Shown: positions 23,643-32,707 of the stretch, piece after piece
Layout: every line of letters begins with the position of its first letter
How positions within the stretch are numbered: position 1 is the first letter of the stretch
Assembly (NCBI GenBank): GCA_903898715.1
Contig: CAIUGL010000121.1
Span: 1 to 64,000, forward strand
DNA length: 64,000 bases
Direction: 5' to 3'
DNA from: an uncultured Cytophagaceae bacterium
GTDB lineage: Bacteria > Bacteroidota > Bacteroidia > Cytophagales > Spirosomataceae
Notes under the pieces: generated by a model
The model's database searches: none
Told to the model about the DNA's origin: nothing
What the model saw: the letters and a program-made list of their open reading frames with translations, nothing else
Program-made: the position numbers and the translations under genes

Positions 23643-24839
23643 ATGACACAAACTAAACAATCCAATGGCCCTTTAATCATGATCGGAATACTATTTTTTG
23701 TATTCGGATTCGTTACCTGGGTAAACTCAGTGCTTATTGCATTTTTTAAGGATGCGTTCCAACTGAATAACTTTCAATCTTTATTAGTTACCTCTGCTTT
23801 CTTTATCTCCTATTTTGTGATGGCAATCCCTTCTTCCTGGGTGCTGGCTAAAACGGGCTTTAAAAATGGAATGTCGTTTGGTTTATTAGCCATGGCTGCG
23901 GGAACTTTATTGTTTATACCTGCTGCCAAAGCTGAGAATTACAGTTTATTTTTATTAGGACTGTTCGTTATCGGAACAGGCTTAGCCTTATTGCAGACGG
24001 CTTCCAATCCATATGTGACTATTTTAGGGCCTTCTGAGAGTGCGGCACAGCGAATTTCTGTTATGGGAATTTGTAATAAAGTAGCTGGGATATTAAGCCA
24101 AGTTATTTTTGGTGGATTGCTTTTGTCATCTGCTGCAGGTGCGGCTAAACTTGAAACAGTTATTATGCCTTATGGTATCATGACTGCTATTTTGGTTGCA
24201 TTGGCTTTATGGGTACGTTTTTCTACGCTACCAGAAGTGGAAGCAGAAGAGACGGAGGAAGAAAAGAGTGCTACGAAATCGAGCGTTTGGGAATATCCTA
24301 ATTTAGTCTTGGGCCTAATTGCATTCTTCTTGTATGTAGGTGTTGAGGTCATGGCTGGGGATACGATCATCAATTATGGTGTTTCTAAAGGTTTCAGCAT
24401 GGATATTGCGAAATCATTTACCAGCTATACCCTGTATGGTATGTTGGCCGGTTACATCGTAGGCATATTCTTCATTCCTAAATACCTGAGTCAATCGAAA
24501 GCATTAAACTATTCGGCAATTTTAGGAATCGTTTTCTCTGTAGGCGCTGTCGCATTAGACGGATATTTATCTGTTTTATGCATCGCATTATTGGGCTTAG
24601 CGAATGCACTTATGTGGCCTGCCATGTGGCCATTAGCCATTCAAGGTTTAGGAAAGTTTACCAAGATTGGTTCAGCCTTAATTATCATGATGATTTCAGG
24701 AGGAGCTTTGATTCCTTTGGTGTATGGATCGATTGCCGACTCACTAGGTGATACGCAATTAGCCTATGCGATTATGGTTCCGTGCTACTTATTTATACTT
24801 TATTATGCAACAATTGGTCATAAAAAGAGTTCATGGTAA
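23643..24839 (+). CDS. Sugar MFS transporter (FucP/GluP family)
   Basis: Twelve-helix permease of the fucose/glucose-galactose proton symporter family, 398 aa from the ATG at 23643; another ATG at 23625 overlaps the upstream gene. Recognisable parts are GILFFVFGFVTWVNSVLIAFF, AFFISYFVMAIPSSWVLAK, and the helix segment with ALLQTASNPYVTILGP, which includes the conserved Asn-Pro. A charged loop (EVEAEETEEEKSATKS) separates the two halves. Pairing with the GH109 gene suggests transport of N-acetylgalactosamine or a related sugar; this is inference. Confidence 0.9.
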   Translation: MTQTKQSNGPLIMIGILFFVFGFVTWVNSVLIAFFKDAFQLNNFQSLLVTSAFFISYFVMAIPSSWVLAKTGFKNGMSFGLLAMAAGTLLFIPAAKAENYSLFLLGLFVIGTGLALLQTASNPYVTILGPSESAAQRISVMGICNKVAGILSQVIFGGLLLSSAAGAAKLETVIMPYGIMTAILVALALWVRFSTLPEVEAEETEEEKSATKSSVWEYPNLVLGLIAFFLYVGVEVMAGDTIINYGVSKGFSMDIAKSFTSYTLYGMLAGYIVGIFFIPKYLSQSKALNYSAILGIVFSVGAVALDGYLSVLCIALLGLANALMWPAMWPLAIQGLGKFTKIGSALIIMMISGGALIPLVYGSIADSLGDTQLAYAIMVPCYLFILYYATIGHKKSSW

Positions 24840-24860
24840 GTAGAAAGATAATATAGAATC

Positions 24861-24895
24861 GCCCCATCTTTCCATTGATAGCTGGGGCTTTTCTT
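24861..24895 (+). terminator. Terminator after the sugar transporter
   Basis: Stem GCCCCA/TGGGGC (24861-24866 and 24883-24888) with a 16-nt loop, followed by TTTTCTTT. The ispG promoter -33 element lies inside the loop. Confidence 0.65.
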
Positions 24896-24905
24896 TGTAA
24901 TTTTG
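24875..24905 (+). promoter_or_regulatory. Promoter of ispG, overlapping the upstream terminator
   Basis: TTG at 24875-24877, 20 bases, then TAATTTTG at 24898-24905, an exact fit to the Bacteroidota consensus. The predicted transcription start falls at or next to the ispG ATG at 24910, giving a leaderless or near-leaderless mRNA. Confidence 0.6.
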
Positions 24906-24909
24906 TTTT

Positions 24910-26898
24910 ATGTCTCGAATATTTCAATCTCCTAATGCACATTTAATTGCCGATGGCAATCAGTACGCACGTTCTCTTGTTTCATATCACCGTAGAGAAA
25001 CCATACCTGTTCAGATTGGAGATTTATATTTAGGATCCGATTTTCCTATTCGAATCCAATCCATGACAACTGTGGATACGATGGATACGCAAGGTTCTAT
25101 CGAACAATCCATTCGGATGATCGATGCGGGTTGTGAGTTAGTTCGTATCACAGCTCCTTCTGTCAAAGAAGCTCAAAATTTAGAAAATATTCGAAAGGGA
25201 TTACGTGCTAGAGGGTACAACACTCCCCTAGTTGCGGATATACATTTTACCCCCAATGCGGCTGAATTGGCTGCAAGAATCGTTGAAAAAGTTCGGATTA
25301 ATCCAGGCAATTATGCCGATAAAAAGCGATTTGAGACGATTGATTATACGGATGCGTCATATCAATCTGAATTAGAACGTATACGCGATAAGTTTTTGCC
25401 TCTGGTCAATATTTGCAAGGAATATGGCACAGCGATGCGTATTGGCACAAATCATGGTTCATTATCTGATCGTATATTAAGTCGGTACGGCGATACACCA
25501 TTAGGAATGGTTGAATCTGCTTTGGAATTCTTGCGTATTTGTGAGGATGAAAAGTATTATAACATTGTACTTTCGATGAAATCGTCTAACACTCAAGTCA
25601 TGGTGGAAGCGTATCGTCTATTAAGTAAGAAATTAGCTGATGGTCAGTTCAAGGCTTATCCATTGCATTTAGGTGTAACAGAAGCTGGTGAAGGGGAAGA
25701 TGGTCGTATTAAATCGGCTGTTGGGATTGGTACCTTATTAGAGGACGGTTTAGGTGACACAATTCGTGTTTCATTAACCGAGGATCCTGAATTTGAAATT
25801 CCAGTTGCCCAGGAACTTGCTCGTCGTTATCAGTCACGTGCTTCCATTAGTACGCCAATTACTCCATTTCAAGCTGAAATGCCAAGTTTAGATTCCCCGA
25901 TCAATCCTTTTGCGCATGATAGACGGCCGACGAGGGAAGTTGGCAATTTCGGTGGACATCAAGTTCCAAGGGTCATGGCAGATTTCTCGCAAATGGCTGA
26001 GGTTCGCATGGATGATTTAAAATCAATCGGTCACTTTTATCTGCCTGAACCTGACAAATGGGCTATGAATGATCTTGGGGCAGATTATATTTTCACTGGG
26101 GAAGTCTCTATTGATTTTATGTTGCCAAATGGGCTAAAGCAGATTGTTAATGCCCCACAATGGCAAGGTGATATGCATGTTTTTCCCCTATTTAGTTTAG
26201 AGGAATATCATACGGCCTTACCTAAGCATCCAGAAATGAATTTCATTTCAATGGATTGTTCTGATATCGAGTTAATTAATCAATTGCCCAATGAGCGGGT
26301 TGTATTGATTTTACATTCTGATAATGCGCACCGAATGGCTGATCTTCGTCGGTTCTTTTTTGAACTGATTCAGCATGATATTCAGATTCCAGTTGTTATT
26401 CAATTAGCTTACTCCAATGTGGACGCGGATCAGTTGCAATTATTTGCACCTACGGACGCTGGTGGATTGTTTATCGATGGATTAGGAGATGGGATTATGC
26501 TTTCCATGCCGTATGTTTTAGATAAGCAAGCATTATTGAATGCAACGGCTTTTGGGGTTTTGCAAGCCAGCCGCATGCGTATCTCTAAAACGGAATATAT
26601 ATCATGTCCTTCATGTGGTCGAACTTTGTTTGATTTACAAGAAACGACAGCTAAGATTCGCCAAGTGACAGATCATCTCAAAGGCATTAAAATTGGTATC
26701 ATGGGATGTATTGTAAATGGTCCGGGCGAAATGGCTGATGCTGATTATGGCTATGTAGGTATTGGAAAAGATAAAATTGCTTTATATCGTGGCCAAGAAG
26801 TAGTAAAAAAATCAGTTCCTGCAGATGCTGCGGTGGATGAATTGATTCAGTTAATTAAAGATGATGGTAATTGGAGAGATCCACAGATAACGAATTAA
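24910..26898 (+). CDS. ispG: 4-hydroxy-3-methylbut-2-enyl-diphosphate synthase (long form)
   Basis: Fe-S reductase of the MEP isoprenoid pathway that converts MEcPP to HMBPP. The 662-aa product begins with the TIM barrel (IRIQSMTTVDTMDT, ADIHFTPNAA, VRINPGNYAD). An extra domain of about 250 residues follows, as known in Bacteroidota, Chlamydiae and plants. The [4Fe-4S] reductase domain has its cysteines in CPSCGRTLFD and GIMGCIVNGPGEM. The start is the ATG at 24910. It is followed after 2 nt by a DUF6728-like small membrane gene. Confidence 0.96.
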   Translation: MSRIFQSPNAHLIADGNQYARSLVSYHRRETIPVQIGDLYLGSDFPIRIQSMTTVDTMDTQGSIEQSIRMIDAGCELVRITAPSVKEAQNLENIRKGLRARGYNTPLVADIHFTPNAAELAARIVEKVRINPGNYADKKRFETIDYTDASYQSELERIRDKFLPLVNICKEYGTAMRIGTNHGSLSDRILSRYGDTPLGMVESALEFLRICEDEKYYNIVLSMKSSNTQVMVEAYRLLSKKLADGQFKAYPLHLGVTEAGEGEDGRIKSAVGIGTLLEDGLGDTIRVSLTEDPEFEIPVAQELARRYQSRASISTPITPFQAEMPSLDSPINPFAHDRRPTREVGNFGGHQVPRVMADFSQMAEVRMDDLKSIGHFYLPEPDKWAMNDLGADYIFTGEVSIDFMLPNGLKQIVNAPQWQGDMHVFPLFSLEEYHTALPKHPEMNFISMDCSDIELINQLPNERVVLILHSDNAHRMADLRRFFFELIQHDIQIPVVIQLAYSNVDADQLQLFAPTDAGGLFIDGLGDGIMLSMPYVLDKQALLNATAFGVLQASRMRISKTEYISCPSCGRTLFDLQETTAKIRQVTDHLKGIKIGIMGCIVNGPGEMADADYGYVGIGKDKIALYRGQEVVKKSVPADAAVDELIQLIKDDGNWRDPQITN

Positions 26899-26900
26899 TT

Positions 26901-27089
26901 ATGAGCAGATTAAAGGAACAATTTAAAGTTGGCGAAATATTCACCTATTTCATTCGAGTTTTTCAAAAGCCTAAACCGGGTGCGCCAACAAACTTTAACA
27001 TCCGTACGATGCATACGATCAACAAGATATCGATCGTCATGTTTTTGTTTTGTGTGCTTGTTATGCTTTACCGTGCGTTTTTACGCTAA
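26901..27089 (+). CDS. Small membrane protein, DUF6728-like (62 aa)
   Basis: Short protein beginning MSRLKEQFKVGEIFTYFIRVF, with a central PGAPTNFNIRTMHTINKISI segment and one C-terminal transmembrane helix (MFLFCVLVMLYRAF). The pattern fits the Bacteroidota DUF6728 family as I remember it. The start at 26901 follows ispG by 2 nt; a longer frame from 26871 overlaps ispG and is less likely. No function is known. Confidence 0.7.
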   Translation: MSRLKEQFKVGEIFTYFIRVFQKPKPGAPTNFNIRTMHTINKISIVMFLFCVLVMLYRAFLR

Positions 27090-28136
27090 TTAACGTAGCC
27101 CAAATTTACACCAATTCGTTTGTGCAAATTTAAGAGCCGCTTTGTCTTTCGTTTTCGATTTGACAAAATCACATAAATATTGGTATTCTTTCGGACCAGG
27201 TGCGCTTGGTAGTGCATCGATAAGTTCGTTGATGACATTGATAGCCGCCATTGCCTTCTTTTGCTTGAATAAATGAATACTTTCAGCCATCCAGGTTCGA
27301 CGCACAATAGAACCTTTATCGATTCCCGTCTTCGCCATTTGATCTTTTAATTTTGCAATTTCAGTAGCTGAAAGCTTATTGACCTGAGAACTGGTCATGA
27401 CAATCTGAAAAACATTCTCATATATCATTTTAACCAACGAAGGATCTGCTATCCGGTTGTATTGCGTTAAATGACTCACATAATAATCAAAAAGCGCATT
27501 GTTATTATTCATCATGACCATTTGGATGATGTTTAAAGCACTTTGACTTACATATTGGTTGGCCGGCATGACTTTAACCAGCTCGTTGACCATCTTGATA
27601 TTGGTCATCGTATCTGCAGTCAAACGCGCTACTTGGGCGTAGTTTAGTAAGAAGGCAAATCCGCGTTCACCGCTTTTGAATTTATTCGCGAAATTGGTGG
27701 CTTGCTCAGCAGGATTAGAAGCTTTTTGGGCAATGCTGTTCACATTAATAATCGTGTTTTCCTTTTCACCAAATGCTTTTGCCTGAAGTAATTTCATGCT
27801 TTTGGGATCAAAGAATAAAAATGTAGGGGTCGCGTTAATGTTGATTTTTAACTGTTGTAATGCTTTTAAATTTTCAGGCTTACGTACGTCTAATTGAAAA
27901 TTAACAAAATTGGCATTATACAAAGCACCTACTTGTGGCTGCGCAAATGTCCCTTTAAATGAATTACACACATGGCAAGTGGGCTCATATGCCTCTACAA
28001 AAAGCAACTTATTTTGTTGTTTAGCCGCATTGATCGCCGCTTGTAAGTTGGCCGCTTTAATAAAGTTTATTCCTTTTTGCGCCTGCACGTTCGTGGCGAA
28101 AATGATACAAAGGAAGAGAGATTTGAGCAGACGCAT
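27090..28136 (-). CDS. Exported thioredoxin-fold protein with helical C-terminal domain
   Basis: 348-aa protein with a signal peptide (MRLLKSLFLCIIFATNVQAQ), then a thioredoxin-like domain of about 110 residues. The putative redox motif is CHVC (EPTCHVCNSFKG), and the cis-proline is in INATPTFLFF. The rest is mostly helical without recognised motifs. It likely acts in the periplasm as a disulfide reductase or chaperone, but the partner is unknown. It follows gldC by 9 nt on the same strand. It ends exactly one base after the convergent DUF6728-like gene. Confidence 0.8.
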   Translation of the reverse strand: MRLLKSLFLCIIFATNVQAQKGINFIKAANLQAAINAAKQQNKLLFVEAYEPTCHVCNSFKGTFAQPQVGALYNANFVNFQLDVRKPENLKALQQLKININATPTFLFFDPKSMKLLQAKAFGEKENTIINVNSIAQKASNPAEQATNFANKFKSGERGFAFLLNYAQVARLTADTMTNIKMVNELVKVMPANQYVSQSALNIIQMVMMNNNNALFDYYVSHLTQYNRIADPSLVKMIYENVFQIVMTSSQVNKLSATEIAKLKDQMAKTGIDKGSIVRRTWMAESIHLFKQKKAMAAINVINELIDALPSAPGPKEYQYLCDFVKSKTKDKAALKFAQTNWCKFGLR

Positions 28137-28145
28137 ATTTTTAGA

Positions 28146-28496
28146 TTATTGGCCCTTAGATGCAGCCGTGATTTCTTTTTTCAAATTTTGAGAAAGCTTT
28201 TTACAAACCTGCTCTACCTCAAATGCAAACTCGGTATCTCCCGTTGCTTGTAAAGCGGCATCACCCACAGTTCCCATGATTTCAATGAAAAAGCGCTTCA
28301 TGTCAAGCATTTCCATATCCTTTGTCCATAAAGGTAAGGCTAGAGTACCTTTGTGATAGGGATCCCATGTGGCAACTAAAATGGCTTTGGTCTCCTCAAT
28401 TCCTTCGTTAGGGTTATCTGTGGCTGACCAAGAGATTTGTTCAGGGATACTATTTTCGTCAAGTTTGATATCAAAATGGATTTCAGAATGTTTCAT
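28146..28496 (-). CDS. gldC: Gliding motility protein GldC
   Basis: 116-aa cytoplasmic protein that assists gliding in Flavobacterium; it is accessory rather than essential there. The sequence SEIHFDIKLDENSIPEQISWSA, then ETKAILVATWDPYHKGTL and LWTKDMEMLDMKRFFIEI (segments shown in part), fits GldC. I chose the ATG at 28496 (MKHSEIHF); a TTG at 28535 extends it by 13 residues. It is divergent from cinA with overlapping -7 elements between them. No other gld gene is in the window, so gliding itself is only suggested. Confidence 0.85.
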   Translation of the reverse strand: MKHSEIHFDIKLDENSIPEQISWSATDNPNEGIEETKAILVATWDPYHKGTLALPLWTKDMEMLDMKRFFIEIMGTVGDAALQATGDTEFAFEVEQVCKKLSQNLKKEITAASKGQ

Positions 28497-28548
28497 TTCA
28501 GGCGTTTGTTTTTCGATTGTTTGATGTGATTCCAAACCAAATAAATCG

Positions 28549-28566
28549 TATTTTCGTACAAAAGTA
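28549..28566. promoter_or_regulatory. Divergent -7 elements between gldC and cinA
   Basis: TACTTTTG on the minus strand (28566-28559) is an exact TAnnTTTG match for gldC. TATTTTCG on the plus strand (28549-28556) is one base off and could serve cinA. Only two bases separate them; no strong -33 element was seen. Confidence 0.4.
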
Positions 28567-28576
28567 AGAAAACTAA

Positions 28577-29830
28577 ATGGTTCGAGCAGAAATTATTACC
28601 ATTGGCGATGAGATTCTATACGGTCAAATTCTTGACACGAATACCCAATGGATCAGTCTTGAACTTGATAAGTTAGGCATCAAAACCGTGCGGAAATCTT
28701 CTGTAGGGGATCAAAAAGATGAGATCGTTCAGATATTGCAAGAAGCCCAAAAGCGTGCGGATGTGGTTTTTATTACGGGTGGTTTAGGGCCAACAAAAGA
28801 TGATTTAACGAAAAAAATACTGGCTGATTTTTTTGATTGTACGCTTGCTTATCATCCGCAGGCCTTGCAAGATGTCACTGAATTCTTTGCTAAGCGCGGT
28901 CGGGAATTGAGCGATATAAATCGTGATCAGGCATTGTTACCCACTAAATGCACTTTTATACCCAATAAGCAAGGCACAGCACCTGCCATGTGGTTTAATG
29001 AATTGGAAACAATCTGGGTTTCGATGCCTGGTGTTCCTTTTGAAATGAAAGCGATTATGGAAACGGAGGTCTTACCTCGTTTGGTTAATCACTTTAAACT
29101 ACCCGTCATTGTACATCAGGTAGTGAAGACCGTTGGGATTGGAGAGTCTTATTTGTCGGATTTAATTCAAGACTGGGAATTGCAATTACCTGCACACCTA
29201 AAGCTAGCCTATTTACCTTCATTAGGTATTGTGAAACTGCGTTTAACAGGATTTGGAGATTCTGCTGAAAATCTACATCAGCAAATATCTGAAGCATTTG
29301 CCCAGGTTATGCCATTGATCAAATCCTATGTGTTTGGTTATGAGAAGGATGAATTAGCGGACGTCGTAGGTAAATTATTGGTTTCAAAACATGCGACTCT
29401 TTCAGTAGCCGAAAGTTGTACAGGAGGATATTTAGCGTCTCAATTCACGCAGCATGCAGGTTGTTCGGACTATTTTTTAGGAGGGGTACTCGCCTACGCA
29501 AATGATGTAAAAATGAGTCAATTAGGCGTTTCTGCCCAAATATTGAGCAATGAAGGTGCGGTTAGTGAAGCTTGTATTCGAGCCATGGCTATCGGAGTTC
29601 GTGATTTGACTGGCAGTGTATATTCATTAGCTACATCTGGGATTGCGGGTCCAGCTGGTGGCACTCCGGAGAAACCTGTTGGAACTATTTGGATTGCATT
29701 AGCTCATCCCACAGGTGTTATTACGCGTAAATTAACTTTAGGAGGAACACGTGTTCAGAATATACATTTGACTTCTCTGACTTCAATTAATTTATTGAGA
29801 AGATTTTTACTAAACGATTTGGCTGAATAG
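28577..29830 (+). CDS. cinA: CinA family protein (NMN deamidase/ADP-ribose pyrophosphatase-related)
   Basis: 417-aa two-domain protein. The N-terminal COG1058 domain (AEIITIGDEILYGQILDTNT, FITGGLGPTKDD) resembles molybdopterin-binding folds and has ADP-ribose pyrophosphatase activity in relatives. The C-terminal PncC domain (VAESCTGGYLAS, TSGIAGPAGGTPEKPVGTIW) is the NMN deamidase used in pyridine nucleotide recycling. Both parts look intact. Followed after 2 nt by an E2 acyltransferase gene. Confidence 0.93.
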   Translation: MVRAEIITIGDEILYGQILDTNTQWISLELDKLGIKTVRKSSVGDQKDEIVQILQEAQKRADVVFITGGLGPTKDDLTKKILADFFDCTLAYHPQALQDVTEFFAKRGRELSDINRDQALLPTKCTFIPNKQGTAPAMWFNELETIWVSMPGVPFEMKAIMETEVLPRLVNHFKLPVIVHQVVKTVGIGESYLSDLIQDWELQLPAHLKLAYLPSLGIVKLRLTGFGDSAENLHQQISEAFAQVMPLIKSYVFGYEKDELADVVGKLLVSKHATLSVAESCTGGYLASQFTQHAGCSDYFLGGVLAYANDVKMSQLGVSAQILSNEGAVSEACIRAMAIGVRDLTGSVYSLATSGIAGPAGGTPEKPVGTIWIALAHPTGVITRKLTLGGTRVQNIHLTSLTSINLLRRFLLNDLAE

Positions 29831-29832
29831 AT

Positions 29833-31101
29833 ATGGCGCTAACAGAAATAATCATGCCTAAGATGGGCGAAAGTATCATGGAGGCAACTGTTTTAACCTG
29901 GTTGAAACAACCTGGTGATTTTGTCGAAGCAGATGAATTCATTTTGGAAGTTGCCACAGATAAAATTGATACGGAAGTTCCATCTCCTATAGCTGGAATT
30001 TTGAAGCAAATTTTAGTTCCTGAGGGTCAAATTGTCACGATTGGTAAAGCTTTTTGTCTAATTGACGCAAGCGAAGATTTGGTTGTAGAATCAAAGGGCT
30101 TCTCAAGCGAAGAAGTATTTCATCCAGAACCGGAATTGAATGCTTTATTAGATTTAAGTTTAGGGAATTTTGACGGTGCAGAGGTGAAATCAAATCCTTG
30201 GGTGTCACCGTTGATTAAGCAGATTTGCCAACAAGAAAGTGTCTCTCAGCGTGAATTAAGTGGAATTCGTGGTTCGGGTATGGATGGCAGAGTTACGAAG
30301 AAAGATGTGTTGAACTACATCGCTGTTCGGAATTCGAAGCGCATGATTGCTTCGGGTACCTTAAGTCAAGGTCCAGGTTTACGTTTACCAGGTGACGAGG
30401 TGGTTGAAATGGATCGAATGCGCAAAATGATTTCTGAGCGCATGTCTGATTCTAAGCGAATTTCACCTCACGTAACTTCATTTCTAGAAGCTGATTTAAC
30501 GAATATTGTTCAGTGGCGTGAGCAGATAAAAGGGAAGTTTTTGGATACCTATAAGGAGCCGATTACCTATACTCCGCTCCTATTTATGGCTACGGCTAAG
30601 GCAATAAAAGATTTCCCGGGAATTAACATTTCTGTAGAAGGCGATTATATTGTTCAACATCAGCAAATCAATATTGGTATGGCGGTTGCCTTACCCAATG
30701 GAAATTTAATCGTTCCCGTTATTCAAAATGTCGATCAATTATCTTTAGTTGAATTAACGCAAAAGGTAAACGATTTATCGACCCGTGCACGAAAAAACAA
30801 ATTGACTCCGGCTGATTTAGAAGGTGGCACCTATACCATATCCAATATAGGTGGTTTTGGTAATTTGATGGGTACGCCAATTATTGTACAACCACAGGTG
30901 GGAATATTGGCCTTTGGTATTATTGAAAAGAAGCCTGCGGTTATTACTGGGCCAACGGGTGAAGATCAAATTGCGATACGTCAAAAAATGTTTATTTCAC
31001 ACTCGTATGATCATCGCGTAGTGGATGGTTCTTTGGGTGGTGGATTTCTTAAACGGGTGGCAGAATACCTAGAAAAGTTTCAAGCAGATTTTACATTATA
31101 A
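29833..31101 (+). CDS. Dihydrolipoamide acyltransferase, E2 component of a 2-oxo acid dehydrogenase
   Basis: 422-aa E2 protein. The N-terminal lipoyl domain has the lipoylated lysine in EVATDKIDTEVPSP. A peripheral subunit-binding domain (SPLIKQICQQESV, GSGMDGRVTKKDVLNYI) and a catalytic chloramphenicol-acetyltransferase-like domain follow, with ISHSYDHRVVDGSLGG near the end. No E1 or E3 gene is adjacent, so whether it serves pyruvate, 2-oxoglutarate or branched-chain oxo acids cannot be told; the lone arrangement is common in Bacteroidota. Confidence 0.92.
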   Translation: MALTEIIMPKMGESIMEATVLTWLKQPGDFVEADEFILEVATDKIDTEVPSPIAGILKQILVPEGQIVTIGKAFCLIDASEDLVVESKGFSSEEVFHPEPELNALLDLSLGNFDGAEVKSNPWVSPLIKQICQQESVSQRELSGIRGSGMDGRVTKKDVLNYIAVRNSKRMIASGTLSQGPGLRLPGDEVVEMDRMRKMISERMSDSKRISPHVTSFLEADLTNIVQWREQIKGKFLDTYKEPITYTPLLFMATAKAIKDFPGINISVEGDYIVQHQQINIGMAVALPNGNLIVPVIQNVDQLSLVELTQKVNDLSTRARKNKLTPADLEGGTYTISNIGGFGNLMGTPIIVQPQVGILAFGIIEKKPAVITGPTGEDQIAIRQKMFISHSYDHRVVDGSLGGGFLKRVAEYLEKFQADFTL

Positions 31102-31130
31102 AAAAAGGCCGTCTAGTGACGGCCTTTTTA
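31101..31130. terminator. Bidirectional terminator between E2 and desaturase genes
   Basis: AAAAAGGCCGTC-TAGT-GACGGCCTTTTT, a perfect hairpin with flanking A- and T-runs, lies between convergent stop codons and serves both genes. Confidence 0.88.
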
Positions 31131-31135
31131 CTTAG

Positions 31136-31897
31136 TTAAAACTTTGCATTTGGATCTTTTACATTGGGACGAATAATTCGAAGCCAAGTTAATATTTTGA
31201 TCATGGGATAAGTTGGATCAAATTCAAACCATTTCGTGGCGAAATTCACTCGATTGGGTAATTTATGGTGGTTATTTTGAAATAACTCTCCCATCATAAT
31301 AACATCAAATACAAGCGAGTTTTTCGAATGATCATGGTTATCATAATTTTGGTATCCGTATTTATGTCCAGACCAGTTTACAATCGCTCCATGTACTGGA
31401 CCCATTAAAAAATGTACGGGTAACAATAAGAAAAATGCCCAATGCATATCGAAATACACAAACCCTACAATATACAGCGAAGCATAAGCGACACCCCATC
31501 CAATACGTGACAACCAAGAGTCTCCAATTTTTTCAATTGTTTTAGACACGGGGTAATCATGCTCAAAACGATCCTCGATTGTTTGTTTGCGATTTAATAC
31601 GGCATTATAAATATCTTTTGTCTTCCACATCATCGTAAAAACATTACTTGAGAACATGGGCGAATGCGGATCTTTTTTCGTGTCGGAAAAAGCGTGATGC
31701 ATGCGGTGAAGAATGGCGTAAGCACGTGGACTTAAGAAAGAAGAACCTTGTGAAAGATAGGTTAAGAAGTAAAAGAATTTCTCCCAAAACTTGTTCATTA
31801 AGAACATTTTATGCGCTGAATAACGATGTAGGAAAAAGGTCTGACTAAATAACGAAATGTACCAGTGAATGATAAATGCGGGAAGTACTAATTGCAT
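31136..31897 (-). CDS. Acyl-CoA/fatty acid desaturase
   Basis: 253-aa di-iron membrane desaturase that introduces a double bond into fatty acyl chains. Histidine boxes are HRYSAH (near residue 24), HRMHH (near 64) and QNNHH in GELFQNNHHKLP. The third box has Gln where many stearoyl-CoA desaturases have the first His. GHKYGYQNYDNHDH provides further histidines. Four or more hydrophobic segments fit the family. The protein is shorter at the N terminus than eukaryotic forms. Single gene. Confidence 0.9.
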   Translation of the reverse strand: MQLVLPAFIIHWYISLFSQTFFLHRYSAHKMFLMNKFWEKFFYFLTYLSQGSSFLSPRAYAILHRMHHAFSDTKKDPHSPMFSSNVFTMMWKTKDIYNAVLNRKQTIEDRFEHDYPVSKTIEKIGDSWLSRIGWGVAYASLYIVGFVYFDMHWAFFLLLPVHFLMGPVHGAIVNWSGHKYGYQNYDNHDHSKNSLVFDVIMMGELFQNNHHKLPNRVNFATKWFEFDPTYPMIKILTWLRIIRPNVKDPNAKF

Positions 31898-31993
31898 AAA
31901 GAATTTTAATTTTTACAGTGCAAATTTAAACATCATTTTTCCTTTAAATCCTTTTAAAGGCAATTTCTTTTCTGATTTTTATCAGATTTGTAC

Positions 31994-32707
31994 TTATTCG
32001 TGCACCATGTGAATTCCCATGGTTGCTGCAATGCAAGCTGTTTCTGTTCGCAAAATTGATTTACCCAGACTACATGGAGTCCAGTTCGCGCACAATAAAT
32101 CTGCTGATTCTGTTGGTGTAAAATCTCCTTCCGGACCTATTAAAATATGATAACTCTTATTTCTTATTAACTGTTTTGATAAGTTTTCTACAGGTGGATC
32201 AGAAATATGAGCGAATAGCCGTTGTGTCGATGCGGATTCAACAAGTGAATCCATGTAAGTTGACAAGGGTTTAATCGGCGAAATTTCTGGTAAGTATAAG
32301 CTTTTTGACTGTTTTAAGGCCGAAACAGCTATTTTTTCAAGGCGGTTTAGTTTGATTTCTTTACGTTCTGAATTACGCGAATTGAAAAAATGGATTCCAT
32401 GGATGCCAAATTCACAGCACTTTTCTACCATCCATTCCATGCGCTCCATTTGCTTGGTAGGTGCCACGTAGATATGAATTTGGTAAGGTATGATCGCTTG
32501 CTTTTCTAACAAGGATATTTGCGTGAATGTGGTTTTTTTCGAATCTACTTGATCAAGTAAAGCGGCATATCTTCCACCCTGTCCATCCAATAAATTTATT
32601 TGATCTCCTGATTTTAAACGCAAAACCCGACTAGCGTGAAAAGACTCTTCTTCGCTGAGTCGATTCTCACTGGTTGGATTAGGTGCGTAAAAAATATACT
32701 TACTCAT
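31994..32707 (-). CDS. rsmE: 16S rRNA (uracil-1498-N3)-methyltransferase
   Basis: SPOUT-class methyltransferase of 237 aa that modifies U1498 of 16S rRNA. It has the N-terminal PUA-like domain (SEEESFHASRVLRLKSGDQI, LLDGQGGRY) and the knotted SAM-binding region ILIGPEGDFTPTE and SLGKSILRTETACIAA. Its ATG overlaps the TAA of the upstream unknown gene (TAATG), giving a coupled GSIII-unknown-rsmE operon. Confidence 0.93.
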   Translation of the reverse strand: MSKYIFYAPNPTSENRLSEEESFHASRVLRLKSGDQINLLDGQGGRYAALLDQVDSKKTTFTQISLLEKQAIIPYQIHIYVAPTKQMERMEWMVEKCCEFGIHGIHFFNSRNSERKEIKLNRLEKIAVSALKQSKSLYLPEISPIKPLSTYMDSLVESASTQRLFAHISDPPVENLSKQLIRNKSYHILIGPEGDFTPTESADLLCANWTPCSLGKSILRTETACIAATMGIHMVHE

